64,000 bases of DNA from Pedobacter nototheniae (GTDB lineage: Bacteria; Bacteroidota; Bacteroidia; Sphingobacteriales; Sphingobacteriaceae), in the NCBI RefSeq assembly GCF_004335085.1, contig NZ_RQRS01000006.1, forward strand, positions 128,027-192,026. The letters run 5' to 3'. Under the pieces are notes generated by a model. The model did no database searches and was not told the DNA's origin. It worked only from the letters and a program-made list of their open reading frames with translations. A program made the translations under genes and the position numbers. Below, piece after piece: positions 35,032 to 44,477 of the stretch; the stretch's first letter is position 1; every line of letters starts with the position of its first letter.

Positions 35032-36219
35032 ATGTTAAAAATAAAATACTCATGTTTTTTGGTGCCATTCTTAATGCCATTTCTAGTTAATGCTCAAAGC
35101 CGAAATGATGCTGGTTTAAGTGGTGATGCGGGTGCAGTATCAGGCTTTTTTGATGCTAATGTACCAGTAAATTTCCCTACTGAAGCTAACAGTTGGTGGC
35201 ATTTATTGGATGTAAGGCATTCTAATCATTCTAATAACTTCGCAATGCAATTTGCTGGAAGTTTTTATGATCAGCATTTATATTTTCGTAAAACAATTAA
35301 TGATCCTGGAAATGAATGGTCAAGAATACTATTAGAAAGAGGAGGGAAAGTTGGAATTGGAAGATTGGATCCACAGTACGCACTTGATATTAAAGGTGAA
35401 GACTATAAACAGTTGCGTTTGAGTGGAGGCAATACTATGATTAAATTTAGCAATAGCGCTTTTAATAATGGTGATGGAGCTGAGTTTTGGCAAACTAATG
35501 ATGGTAATTTTGCGCTAAACTTAACCAGCAATAAAAGAATTATAACATTTACTAATAATGGTGTTGGTATAGGTACAACAACTCCAGAATCCAGTTTAGA
35601 TATCAATTCTGGAACCAATAATAATCAGTTAAGTTTAATAAAAAATACAATAGTTGGAGAAGAAGGCCCAGGAATTCTTTTTAAAAACTTAGTAAATAAT
35701 GGTGTTCTAACAGAGATAGGAGGTGTTCAAGCTAAATTATTGAGCGGCACAAATAATTTTGTGGCTAGCTCTTTAAGTTTTTATACAGCCTATAATTCCT
35801 CTAAAATAGAAGCAATAACTATTAGTCCAAATGGGAATACAGGTCTAGGTACAACCTCTCCTAAAGAAAGGCTTGCAGTAAACGGTAATATTTCTGTAAA
35901 TGGAAAAATAGGTGCTAAAGAAGTTAAAGTAGAAGCAAAAGATTGGCCTGATTATGTTTTTGCTAAAGATTATGTTTTACCAACTCTTGCCGAAACTGAA
36001 AAACACATCAAGGAAAAAGGACACTTGTCAGAGATGCCCTCAGCAAAAGATGTTGAGAACAACGGCCTTGTAATGGGGGAAATGTTAAAACTTCAGCAAA
36101 AGAAAATAGAAGAATTAACCTTGTATATGATTCAAAAGGATAAGGAAGTAATAGAACTTAAAAAACAAAATAAGCTTTTAAACGATAAAGTAGACTTAAT
36201 TATAAAGAAATTGAAATGA
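35032..36219 (+). CDS. Tail-fibre-like secreted protein, array member 4
   Basis: 395 residues; signal ends at VNAQ. The body starts with a G/S-rich segment that contains WWHLLDVRHSNHSNNFAMQFAG, a module seen in tail-fibre-type proteins. DNA 35854-36020 matches member 1 (32825-32991) with a single mismatch. The domain then switches to a different version (HLSEMPSAKDVENNGLVMGEMLKLQQKK), so it is a mosaic. It ends in a coiled coil rich in Lys. It is the last gene of the array, 12 nt after member 3. Confidence 0.8.
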   Translation: MLKIKYSCFLVPFLMPFLVNAQSRNDAGLSGDAGAVSGFFDANVPVNFPTEANSWWHLLDVRHSNHSNNFAMQFAGSFYDQHLYFRKTINDPGNEWSRILLERGGKVGIGRLDPQYALDIKGEDYKQLRLSGGNTMIKFSNSAFNNGDGAEFWQTNDGNFALNLTSNKRIITFTNNGVGIGTTTPESSLDINSGTNNNQLSLIKNTIVGEEGPGILFKNLVNNGVLTEIGGVQAKLLSGTNNFVASSLSFYTAYNSSKIEAITISPNGNTGLGTTSPKERLAVNGNISVNGKIGAKEVKVEAKDWPDYVFAKDYVLPTLAETEKHIKEKGHLSEMPSAKDVENNGLVMGEMLKLQQKKIEELTLYMIQKDKEVIELKKQNKLLNDKVDLIIKKLK

Positions 36220-36340
36220 TTAACAGCTAATTAATAACTCAAATTTTAGTGCACGAATAATTATTTTTTAATGGCGTGGGGGTAGATGCATTTAAAGTTG
36301 TCATACAATCAAAACACAATAAAATATTCAATTATTCAAC

Positions 36341-36919
36341 ATGAAAAGTATGAAAACTAACAAGTTTTATTTATTAATTGCAGTTATGATTATAACGGCA
36401 GGAGCGGTAAAGGCACAAGATTCTGATGTAGTTTTTGGTTTAAAAGCTGGTTTAAATTATGCCACATTGCCAACTAGTTTTAAAGGAATTACCGACAAAA
36501 AGGGGAAGGTAGGCTATAATTTTGGTGCATTTGCACGTGTGGGGAAGGCTTTTTATTTCCAGCCTGAATTAAATTACGTAACTATTAAAAGTGCTTACAC
36601 TTATGCTTCTAACACTTATACGCCAAAATTTCATCAGGTAAATTTGCCGCTAATGGTTGGCTATAAACTTATTAATACGGATGCATTAAATTTTAGGATT
36701 TCTGCAGGACCGGATGTTAATTATACGCTGAATAAAGCAGAAGGACCAAGTGGTTTCGACTATAAGAAATTTAATTTAGGTGGTGTAATCAATGCTGGTG
36801 TAGACATTGGTAATATAACGGTTGATGCAAGATATAGCCGAGGGTTTACAAAAATTAATAAAGGATTGGATGAAAAATCAGGTCTATTTAATCTTTCCGT
36901 TGGATTTAAAATATTTTAA
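36341..36919 (+). CDS. Outer-membrane beta-barrel protein (porin-family, PorT-like)
   Basis: 192 residues; signal MKSMKTNKFYLLIAVMIITAGAVKAQ. FGLKAGLNYATLP, then FYFQPELNYV, then VDARYSRGFTKINKG and SVGFKIF at the end are typical of the small Bacteroidota outer-membrane beta-barrel domain. About eight beta strands are expected. It is 121 nt downstream of the fibre array and may be part of it, or independent. A terminator follows. Confidence 0.85.
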   Translation: MKSMKTNKFYLLIAVMIITAGAVKAQDSDVVFGLKAGLNYATLPTSFKGITDKKGKVGYNFGAFARVGKAFYFQPELNYVTIKSAYTYASNTYTPKFHQVNLPLMVGYKLINTDALNFRISAGPDVNYTLNKAEGPSGFDYKKFNLGGVINAGVDIGNITVDARYSRGFTKINKGLDEKSGLFNLSVGFKIF

Positions 36920-36963
36920 CTTTTATAGAAAAAGTTAAGCACTTAATATTCTCTCCAAAGTTT

Positions 36964-37000
36964 AAAAAGGTCAAAATCGTTAGATTTTGATCTTTTTGTT
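36964..37000 (+). terminator. Intrinsic terminator
   Basis: AAAAAGGTCAAAATC pairs with GATTTTGATCTTTTT around gtta with one G-U type mismatch, followed by a T-rich tract. It closes the barrel gene and separates it from the PUL. Confidence 0.8.
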
Positions 37001-37028
37001 TTATCTGCTTTTGCTCCGATAAATTACA

Positions 37029-37038
37029 CAAACGTTTG
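37029..37038. promoter_or_regulatory. LacI-type palindrome CAAACGTTTG upstream of the PUL sigma factor
   Basis: CAAACGTTTG, extended on the right to CAAACGTTTGCGC, has the central CG and spacing of LacI-family operators. An identical 13-base stretch lies upstream of the GH31 gene at 55211. No LacI gene is in the window. Confidence 0.55.
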
Positions 37039-37201
37039 CGCACATAAACATAAATGGATTATTATAAATTTATTAATCAATAGACTGTCGTAAAATTCTG
37101 GTTTTAAAATTTGATATAACAATAATGCCTTTGCCGGTAGTATTAATTATTTGTACGTGCAAAATGTTCGAATAAAAAGTATAAAACATAGTATAACCTA
37201 T

Positions 37202-37783
37202 ATGCCTAATAGAAATTCTTTAAGCGATAATGAATTAATTGAGTTGATGAAGACCGGCGATCAGGCAGCATTTGCTGAAGTTTATGAACGATATTGGACA
37301 ATGCTATTTTTGCATGCACGTAATCTTTTAAGGCAAAATGAAGAAGCCGCAGATATTGTACAAGAATTGTTTACAGGTTTATGGTTAAAATGCAGATCGT
37401 TGCAGCTTAACACTTCGCTATCTTCCTATTTGTATAAAGCGGTTAGAAATAAGGTTTTCGATCACTTGAAACATAAAAAGGTGATGAACGATTATTTAAA
37501 ATCTATAAATGATTTTATGCTCGAAGAACATTTTACTTCAGATCATTTATTAAGAGAAAGGGAATTGGGCGTTATTATTGAAAATGAAATTAATGCACTG
37601 CCATCGAAAATGCGTGATGTATTTGTGCTTAGCCGCAAGCAACACCTTTCTTATCAGCAAATAGCGATTGAATTAAAAATTAGTGAACACACCGTAAAAA
37701 GCCAAATTAGTAATGCTTTAAGGATTTTGAGAACAAAAGTTGGAGCATCTTCATTCCTGATTTTTTATCTAATCCATCGTTAA
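37202..37783 (+). CDS. ECF RNA polymerase sigma factor (FecI-like, Bacteroidetes type)
   Basis: The ATG at 37202 gives 193 residues; an upstream TTG at 37151 is unlikely. Region 2 is AFAEVYERYWTMLFLHARNLL...AADIVQELFTGLW, and region 4 is LPSKMRDVFVLSRKQHLSYQQIAIELKISEHTVKSQISNALRIL. The hydrophobic C-terminal tail (SSFLIFYLIHR) is common in this Bacteroidota group. It is 88 nt before its FecR anti-sigma and drives the downstream susC operon through trans-envelope signalling (established for the arrangement). Confidence 0.93.
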   Translation: MPNRNSLSDNELIELMKTGDQAAFAEVYERYWTMLFLHARNLLRQNEEAADIVQELFTGLWLKCRSLQLNTSLSSYLYKAVRNKVFDHLKHKKVMNDYLKSINDFMLEEHFTSDHLLRERELGVIIENEINALPSKMRDVFVLSRKQHLSYQQIAIELKISEHTVKSQISNALRILRTKVGASSFLIFYLIHR

Positions 37784-37871
37784 ATTATTTTTTTAATATT
37801 TTTTTAACATTCATCTCATACTTTGGTAAAAGTTAATCGTCTTAACAATAAATTAAGCGAAAAACTTTCTA

Positions 37872-39020
37872 ATGAACCAAAGGGAACTACAATCTTTAAT
37901 TGAAAAATATTTAGAAGGAAATTGCACTCCTAATGAAATTGTATTGCTCGAAAGCTGGTATCTCGCCAAATCCAAACAAGACAAATTGCCTGTAGAGGAA
38001 AAAGAACTCACGATATATAAAGAACTAATCTGGCAAAATATACGGCAGAATATTGATGTTATAGAAAAGCCAGCATCAAACCGTAAACGTTTTTTCACTG
38101 TAATATCTGTTGCCGCATCTATCACTCTTACCCTATTTATTGGAGGTTATTATTTAATTGTACACCACCAGAAAGAACGAATAACCAAGATAGGTATAAA
38201 AGAAAAGCAAGATATTTTACCGGGTACAAACAAAGCAATGCTAGTCCTTTCAAACGGAAAGCAAATTAGTTTAGCTAGCGTACAAGCAGGAATTATTGCA
38301 CAAGAAGGAAATATTACGGTTAAAAAACAAGGAACAAATATTTTAAGCTATAAGCAGGTTTCCAATAATAATGGCGATAAACCGCTTGCGTATAATACAA
38401 TAAGTACACCGAACGGCGGTCAATGGCCGATAATTGAATTGCCTGATGGTACAAAGGCTTTTCTTGATGCCGCATCATCCATTTCTTTCCCGGTATCTTT
38501 TAATAAGGAACGTAAGGTAACCATTACGGGGCAGGTTTATTTTGAGGTAATTCATGATTCAAAAAAGCCTTTTCGGGTTACTGTTAAAGGTATAACCATT
38601 GAAGATTTAGGTACATCTTTTAATGTAAATGCATATGATAACGAATCTGGCATTAAAACATCCTTAATAGAAGGTAGTGTGAGCGTTGCGAAAAGAAACG
38701 AAAAATTAATAATTAAACCTGGAGAACAAGCTCTAACATCTTCAGGAAGTGATAAAATACTATCCAAGCAAGTAGATATTGATGAAATAATTGCCTGGAA
38801 AAATGGATTATTTCAGTTTAATCATACCAATATAGATGTAGTTATGCGGCAAATTGCCAGGTGGTATGATGTAGAAATTATTTACAAAGAAGATGTTTCT
38901 AAAATTTCTTTCACGGGCAGCCTCTCGCGCAACTTAAAATTATCTAAATCGTTGCAAATGCTCAGTGTAACCGGCCTTCACTTTAAAATAGAAGGTAAAA
39001 AAATTATAGTAACTCCCTAA
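37872..39020 (+). CDS. FecR-family anti-sigma factor
   Basis: 382 residues. The N-terminal ~70 residues bind the sigma factor, one membrane span follows (VISVAASITLTLFIGGYYLIV, ~78-98), the FecR domain is at about 175-275 (YNTISTPNGGQWPIIELPDGTKAFLDAASSISFP), and a DUF4974 domain is at about 305-382 (FQFNHTNIDVVMRQIARWYDVEIIY). The domain order is full length. It receives a signal from the STN domain of the SusC protein encoded next. Confidence 0.95.
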   Translation: MNQRELQSLIEKYLEGNCTPNEIVLLESWYLAKSKQDKLPVEEKELTIYKELIWQNIRQNIDVIEKPASNRKRFFTVISVAASITLTLFIGGYYLIVHHQKERITKIGIKEKQDILPGTNKAMLVLSNGKQISLASVQAGIIAQEGNITVKKQGTNILSYKQVSNNNGDKPLAYNTISTPNGGQWPIIELPDGTKAFLDAASSISFPVSFNKERKVTITGQVYFEVIHDSKKPFRVTVKGITIEDLGTSFNVNAYDNESGIKTSLIEGSVSVAKRNEKLIIKPGEQALTSSGSDKILSKQVDIDEIIAWKNGLFQFNHTNIDVVMRQIARWYDVEIIYKEDVSKISFTGSLSRNLKLSKSLQMLSVTGLHFKIEGKKIIVTP

Positions 39021-39087
39021 TTAAAACAACTAAATAACTAAACTAACCAAATTAAAGAACTATGGAAAAATAAGTACCAACCAAATC

Positions 39088-39177
39088 AAGGTTAAAGAAA
39101 AATACCGGAAAGTGGTGGAACACTCCCCGGTAAAAAATCTGAGTTAACCTTCCTGTTTTTGTTTGAGCTAGAACAGG
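39088..39177 (+). promoter_or_regulatory. Structured RNA leader of susC
   Basis: Outer stem AAGGTTAA (39088-39095) with TTAACCTT (39144-39151) encloses an inner stem TACCGG (39103-39108) with CCGGTA (39127-39132), capped by AGTG/CACT around the loop GTGGAA, with an AA/CC internal loop. Directly adjoining at 39152 is a second hairpin CCTGTT/AACAGG (39152-39177). The susC ATG is at 39230. A 3-codon frame (ATG GAA AAA TAA, 39062-39073) precedes it. Function inferred. Confidence 0.65.
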
Positions 39178-39229
39178 CAACATTATAGAGTAATATCTCG
39201 TAAACATTAACCCAAACCGAACAAAAGTA

Positions 39230-42200
39230 ATGAAAATTTTCTCATTCAATTTGGCCATGCTACGCCTATGGCTACCACCCAAGCTATTAATGGTTATGAA
39301 ATTAACCCTTATATTATTAATGATAACACTTACACAGGTAAGTGCAAAAGTATTCAGTCAGCAGATTTCATTAAATGAAAAAAATGCGCCTTTAAGCAAG
39401 GCCCTTGAATCTATTAAAAAACAAAGTGGCTTTTTAGTTCTCTATCAGGATCAGGTAATGCAAAGAGCCAACCCAGTAACGATTCGTAAAAAGAATATTT
39501 CGTTAAAGGAAGCACTAGAACATTGCTTTTTGAACCAACCTTTAACTTATGAAATTTTAGAGAATACGATTATTGTTAAGTACGAACCTGCAATAGAAAA
39601 AACCAAAATTCAGGAACCTGTTAATGCCCGATTAAATGTAAAGGGTAAAATAGTGGATGAAAGTAATAAGCCTTTGCCCGGTGCAAGTATAAAAGTAAAA
39701 GGTACAACAATCTCAACGGCTTCAAACTTAAATGGAGAATTTTCTCTGAATAACTTACCGGAAGATGCAATTCTTGTGATTTCTTTTTTGGGCTATAATA
39801 CTCAAGAAATTCCTGCTAAGTCAAATCTTGGTAAAATACAGCTTATGCCAGCAAACTCTAGTTTAAATGATGTTGTGGTAGTTGGTTATGGTACTCAAAA
39901 AAGAATAAATGTTACCGGCTCTATTGCGCAGGTTAAAGGAACTGAGCTAGCAAAGGCACCTGTTGCTAACATAAGTAATTCGTTAGTTGGGCGCTTACCA
40001 GGTTTAAGAGCCATTCAAAATAGTGGAGAGCCTGGAAATGATGCAAGTACCATTGATATTAGGGGTTTTGGTGCTGCACTTATTATTGTAGATGGTGTGC
40101 CTGCTGATTTTTCTCAGATAGATGCTAATGAAATAGAAAGTTTTTCTATATTAAAAGATGCATCAGCGGCAGTTTACGGTGTAAGAGCTGCTAATGGAGT
40201 AATATTAGTAACCACCAAAAAGGGTGAAATCGGTAAACCACGCATTAATTATACAACTTATTATGGTTTACAAAATAATGCAACCAAATACCCTGAACTT
40301 GCTGATGCTGGCACTTTTACGGAGCTTAGTAATGAAGGCGCCGTAAATGCATGGGTAAAATTAAATAACCCATCTGCAGCTTTATCATTACCTTTTACTA
40401 AAGAGCAAGTAGCTCAATATAAAAGTGGTGCTTTGCCATCGGCAGATTGGTTTAACTCTACTATTCGTAAAAATGCCCCTCAATATTATCAAAACTTAAA
40501 TGTAGATGGTGGGACAGAAGATGTAAAATACTTTTTTAATGTAGGTTATTTAAATCAGGATGCCATTTGGACAAGCAATTCTACACAATTTAAGCGCTAC
40601 AACATTAGGAGTAACATAAGTGCGAAGATTAATAAACGCCTTACAGCTGAGTTTAACCTAAGCGCCCGTTTGGAAGACCTTAAAACTCCTGGCGTTTCTT
40701 CTGCTATAATAATGGGTACACTTAAAAGAGAAAGCCCGGTTTTTCCAATTTATGCAAATGATAATACCAATTATTTAGCAGCATCAAATGTGCAGCAAAA
40801 CTCTCTAGCCCAGTCTGATAATAAAATTTCGGGCTATAGTACAGATCGTACCAAGTTTTTTTCGGGCATTGCCAGATTAACATATGATTTGCCTTGGATT
40901 GATGGATTGAATGCTAAGGTTACTTACTCTTACCAAAACTCTGATAGGGACTATAAAAGCTACATTAAGAAGTATAATTTATATAAATATAGTACCGCTA
41001 CAAAAACATACGATGTGGATTACACCGCCAATAATCCAAGTAATTTAACCGTAAAAGATAATCATAAAGATAATCAGGCCCTACAGCTATCATTAAACTA
41101 TGCCAAAAACTTCAATAATAAACACAATGTTTCAGGTTTGCTATTATTTGAAAGAACGCAAACCAATAGCTCTTTTCTTTCGGCATACAAGGAATTTCTT
41201 TTAGATAATTTAGATGAGTTATTTGCCGGTGTAGCCAGCAACCAGAGTAATGATGGCAGCTCAGCCCAAATTGCACGCGAAGGTTATGTAGGTAAGTTTA
41301 ATTACGATTATTCAGGTAAATACTTAATTGAATTAGGCTTTAGGTATGATGGAACTTATAAGGTAGCACCAGATCATCGATTTGGTTTCTTTCCCAATGT
41401 TTCTGTCGGATGGAGAATAAATGAAGAAAGCTTTCTTAAAAACAATAAAACTATTGATAACTTAAAACTTAGAGCTTCTTTTGGTAAAGTTGGAGATGAT
41501 GGTGGAGATGATGAAACAGCCGCCAATTACATTATTCCATTTCAATATATACCAGGCTATAACTATCCAAATAGCAATTATGTTTTCGGCAATCAAATCA
41601 TTCCAGGTTTAACAACCAGTGGCTTAACTAATCCATTACTTACTTGGTATACCTCATATACGAGCAATTTAGGTGTTGATGTTTCTTTGTGGAAAGGAAT
41701 GCTAAGTGCATCTGTTGATGTTTTTTATCGTAAAAGAGCAGGTTTACTGGCTACCAGGGTTTTAAGTTTGCCAAATACATTTGGTGCCAGCCTACCGCAA
41801 GAAAATCTTAATGGCGATAACACCAGAGGTTTTGAAATCGAAATTACACACAAAAATAAAATCGGTGATTGGAACTACAGCATCTCGCCAAACTTAACAT
41901 TTACACGGAGTAAAAATGGATATTTAGAGCAAAGTCCACAAACCAGTTCTCTTGGTAATTATCAAGGAAACATGACGGATAGATGGATTAATATAGTAAG
42001 AGGTTATCAGGCGATTGGGCAGTTTCAGTCTCAGCAAGAAATTAATACAGCACCCGTACAGGATACTCAAGGTAATAAAACGCTTTTACCAGGAGATATT
42101 AAGTATAAAGATTTAAATGGTGATGGCGTTATTGATAGTAGAGATCAAACTGTAATTGGCAGAGCTGCAACGCCCGAAATATTTTACGGTGTTAATCTTA

Positions 42201-42667
42201 GTGTTAATTACAAAGGCTTTGATCTTTCTGTACTACTTCAAGGCGCATCAAATTTTAATAGATACTATAGCGAAGAATTGCAAAACCCATTTTTTAATAA
42301 TGCCAATACATTATCAATGTTTAGCGATCGTTGGCACAGACAAGATCTTTACGATCCAAATAGCGCATGGATTCCTGGGAAATACCCTTCAACAATAATT
42401 TCAGGATCTGCCAATAACCAACTTTTTTCTACTTTCTGGCTTCAGGATGCTACCTATTTAAGAGTAAAAAATGTTGATTTTGGATATACTTTGCCTAAAG
42501 AATTAATTGCGAAAATTGGCATGCGCAAAGCAAGAATATACGTGTCAGGCCAAAATGTATTAACCTTTAGCAAGGTTAAGTTTATCGACCCTGAACAGCC
42601 TACTGGAAGAGGTAATTTTTATCCTCAGCAAAAATTATGGTCGTTAGGTTTAAATGTTGGTTTTTAA
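39230..42667 (+). CDS. SusC/RagA-family TonB-dependent outer-membrane transporter with STN domain
   Basis: 1145 residues. A signal peptide (LILLMITLTQVSAKVFSQ) is followed by an STN domain (SKALESIKKQSGFLVLYQDQ, ~45-100), which contacts FecR. A carboxypeptidase-regulatory-like domain (GKIVDESNKPLPGASIKVKGT) comes next, then the plug (VGYGTQKRINVTGSI, RGFGAALIIVDG) and a long barrel ending in SLGLNVGF. It pairs with the SusD protein encoded 10 nt downstream to import oligosaccharides. Substrate not readable; GH20 partner suggests HexNAc sugars. Confidence 0.96.
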   Translation: MKIFSFNLAMLRLWLPPKLLMVMKLTLILLMITLTQVSAKVFSQQISLNEKNAPLSKALESIKKQSGFLVLYQDQVMQRANPVTIRKKNISLKEALEHCFLNQPLTYEILENTIIVKYEPAIEKTKIQEPVNARLNVKGKIVDESNKPLPGASIKVKGTTISTASNLNGEFSLNNLPEDAILVISFLGYNTQEIPAKSNLGKIQLMPANSSLNDVVVVGYGTQKRINVTGSIAQVKGTELAKAPVANISNSLVGRLPGLRAIQNSGEPGNDASTIDIRGFGAALIIVDGVPADFSQIDANEIESFSILKDASAAVYGVRAANGVILVTTKKGEIGKPRINYTTYYGLQNNATKYPELADAGTFTELSNEGAVNAWVKLNNPSAALSLPFTKEQVAQYKSGALPSADWFNSTIRKNAPQYYQNLNVDGGTEDVKYFFNVGYLNQDAIWTSNSTQFKRYNIRSNISAKINKRLTAEFNLSARLEDLKTPGVSSAIIMGTLKRESPVFPIYANDNTNYLAASNVQQNSLAQSDNKISGYSTDRTKFFSGIARLTYDLPWIDGLNAKVTYSYQNSDRDYKSYIKKYNLYKYSTATKTYDVDYTANNPSNLTVKDNHKDNQALQLSLNYAKNFNNKHNVSGLLLFERTQTNSSFLSAYKEFLLDNLDELFAGVASNQSNDGSSAQIAREGYVGKFNYDYSGKYLIELGFRYDGTYKVAPDHRFGFFPNVSVGWRINEESFLKNNKTIDNLKLRASFGKVGDDGGDDETAANYIIPFQYIPGYNYPNSNYVFGNQIIPGLTTSGLTNPLLTWYTSYTSNLGVDVSLWKGMLSASVDVFYRKRAGLLATRVLSLPNTFGASLPQENLNGDNTRGFEIEITHKNKIGDWNYSISPNLTFTRSKNGYLEQSPQTSSLGNYQGNMTDRWINIVRGYQAIGQFQSQQEINTAPVQDTQGNKTLLPGDIKYKDLNGDGVIDSRDQTVIGRAATPEIFYGVNLSVNYKGFDLSVLLQGASNFNRYYSEELQNPFFNNANTLSMFSDRWHRQDLYDPNSAWIPGKYPSTIISGSANNQLFSTFWLQDATYLRVKNVDFGYTLPKELIAKIGMRKARIYVSGQNVLTFSKVKFIDPEQPTGRGNFYPQQKLWSLGLNVGF

Positions 42668-42677
42668 TCAGAAAATT

Positions 42678-44453
42678 ATGAAAAAAATTAGAATATATAG
42701 CCTGGTATTAGTGCTTTTAACAGGCGTAATATCCTGTAAAAAAGACTTTTTAGAAAGAGAGCCTAAAAACCTGGTATCAGAAGATGTTGCATACGGTAGC
42801 GTAAGTGGAATAACCGCATTAACGGTAACGCTTTACAATAATTTGCCCACCGAGGATTTTGATTATACCGTTAGTGATGAGGGTGGCTATCTATCAACCA
42901 CAACAGATGAGGCAGTACGATCCTACGTTTGGGGTAATATTAATAATGCCATTATGGGAAATTGGTACGGCAACTGGGATTATTCGCGCATTAGAAGAGT
43001 GAATGATTTTATAGAAAAAATACCCAATGCAGTTATTGATAATGATTCGAAAAAACGCTTTTTAGCAGAAGCCAGATTTATACGTGCCTTTGAATATTTT
43101 TCTTTAGTAAAACGTTATGGCGGTGTACCTTTAGTTACTAAAGTACAGCAATATAAAACGGGAGATGATGTAGCAGGCTTAGTTGTTCAACGAAGTAAAG
43201 AGCAAGAAATTTACGATTTCATTTCTACAGAATTAGACGCTATTGTTGGCGATTTGCCCGAAAATTATGGAAATGATCCAGCTAATGCCTACCGTGTTAA
43301 TAAATATGCCGCACTTGCTTTAAAATCCAGAGCAATGCTTTACGCGGCATCAAGCGCAAAATATGGAACTGTGCAACTTAATGGTTTGGTAGGAATTAAC
43401 CCGAGCTTGGCAAACACATATTGGCAAAAAGCTATGGATGCCGCCGATTTAATTATCAAATCAAATAAATATAAATTGTATGATATTAACCCCGATAAGG
43501 CTGCGAATTTCCAACAGTTATTTTTAACACTTGGTAACCCTGAAGCGATTTTTACTAAGGTTTTTCAATCGCCTGATAAAGCCCACAGTTTCGATTTTTA
43601 TAATGCACCACAAAGTTTTAGGGTAGATTATGGCAATGTAACAAACCCTACGCTAGAAATGGTGGAGGAATTTGAATATACAGATGGTTCACCAGGAACA
43701 TTGAAGGTAAATGATGTAAGCGGAAACCCAATTGTTTATAACAAACCTACCGATTTGTTTAAGGATAAAGACCCAAGGATGTTCGCCACAATTTTAACGC
43801 CTTTTGATGCATGGCAAGGCGGTGTTGTAGAGGTAAGAAGGGGTGTAATTGATAATGGTGTAAAACATACTTCCGAAAGCCTATCAGCAGTTTATCCGGC
43901 TGGTGGTACATTCAATATTGTTGGTAAAGATGGCCCATTAACCACTAATGACCCAACAAAAACGGGCTTTTACATCAAAAAGTTTATGGATCCTGTAAAC
44001 CGTGTTCCTTACGGAAGATCTACCACGCCGTGGATGGTTTTTCGCTATGCTGAAGTGCTTTTAAATTATGCTGAGGCAGCTTACGAACTTGGAAACAGTA
44101 ATGCAGCAATAGATGCCGTGAATCTAATTCGCAAAAGAGCAGGGATAGCAACTGTAGGTGCAATCACGATTGATAAAATTAGGCACGAGAGAAAAGTAGA
44201 ACTTGCGTTTGAAAATCACCGTTTCTGGGATATTCGCCGCTGGCACAATGCAACTTCCGTTTTAACTAATACACAGTTTCATGCCCTTTACCCGTGGATT
44301 ATGTGGCAAAATGGAGTTGACCCAAGCAATATGAAATATACTTTTGAAAAAGCAGTTGCCCCAAAGCTTACACGTACTTTTCCTGAAAAGTTATACTTAG
44401 AGCCGCTGCCACAGCAAAACCCTCCATATATTCAAAATCCAGGTTATCAATAA
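42678..44453 (+). CDS. SusD/RagB-family glycan-binding lipoprotein
   Basis: The ATG at 42678 gives 591 residues; an upstream in-frame ATG at 42654 overlaps susC and is less likely. Lipobox VISCKKDFL. TPR-like helices and the RagB/SusD C-terminal region (VFRYAEVLLNYAEAAYELG, DIRRWHNAT, EKLYLEPLPQQ) are clear. It caps the SusC barrel and captures the glycan. Normal length. Confidence 0.96.
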   Translation: MKKIRIYSLVLVLLTGVISCKKDFLEREPKNLVSEDVAYGSVSGITALTVTLYNNLPTEDFDYTVSDEGGYLSTTTDEAVRSYVWGNINNAIMGNWYGNWDYSRIRRVNDFIEKIPNAVIDNDSKKRFLAEARFIRAFEYFSLVKRYGGVPLVTKVQQYKTGDDVAGLVVQRSKEQEIYDFISTELDAIVGDLPENYGNDPANAYRVNKYAALALKSRAMLYAASSAKYGTVQLNGLVGINPSLANTYWQKAMDAADLIIKSNKYKLYDINPDKAANFQQLFLTLGNPEAIFTKVFQSPDKAHSFDFYNAPQSFRVDYGNVTNPTLEMVEEFEYTDGSPGTLKVNDVSGNPIVYNKPTDLFKDKDPRMFATILTPFDAWQGGVVEVRRGVIDNGVKHTSESLSAVYPAGGTFNIVGKDGPLTTNDPTKTGFYIKKFMDPVNRVPYGRSTTPWMVFRYAEVLLNYAEAAYELGNSNAAIDAVNLIRKRAGIATVGAITIDKIRHERKVELAFENHRFWDIRRWHNATSVLTNTQFHALYPWIMWQNGVDPSNMKYTFEKAVAPKLTRTFPEKLYLEPLPQQNPPYIQNPGYQ

Positions 44454-44477
44454 GGTGAAAATATTAAAAAATATAAA

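Noticed and set aside
39052..39282. Minus-strand frame over the susC leader
   Set aside because: It overlaps the structured leader and start of susC, has no promoter, and its codons look random.
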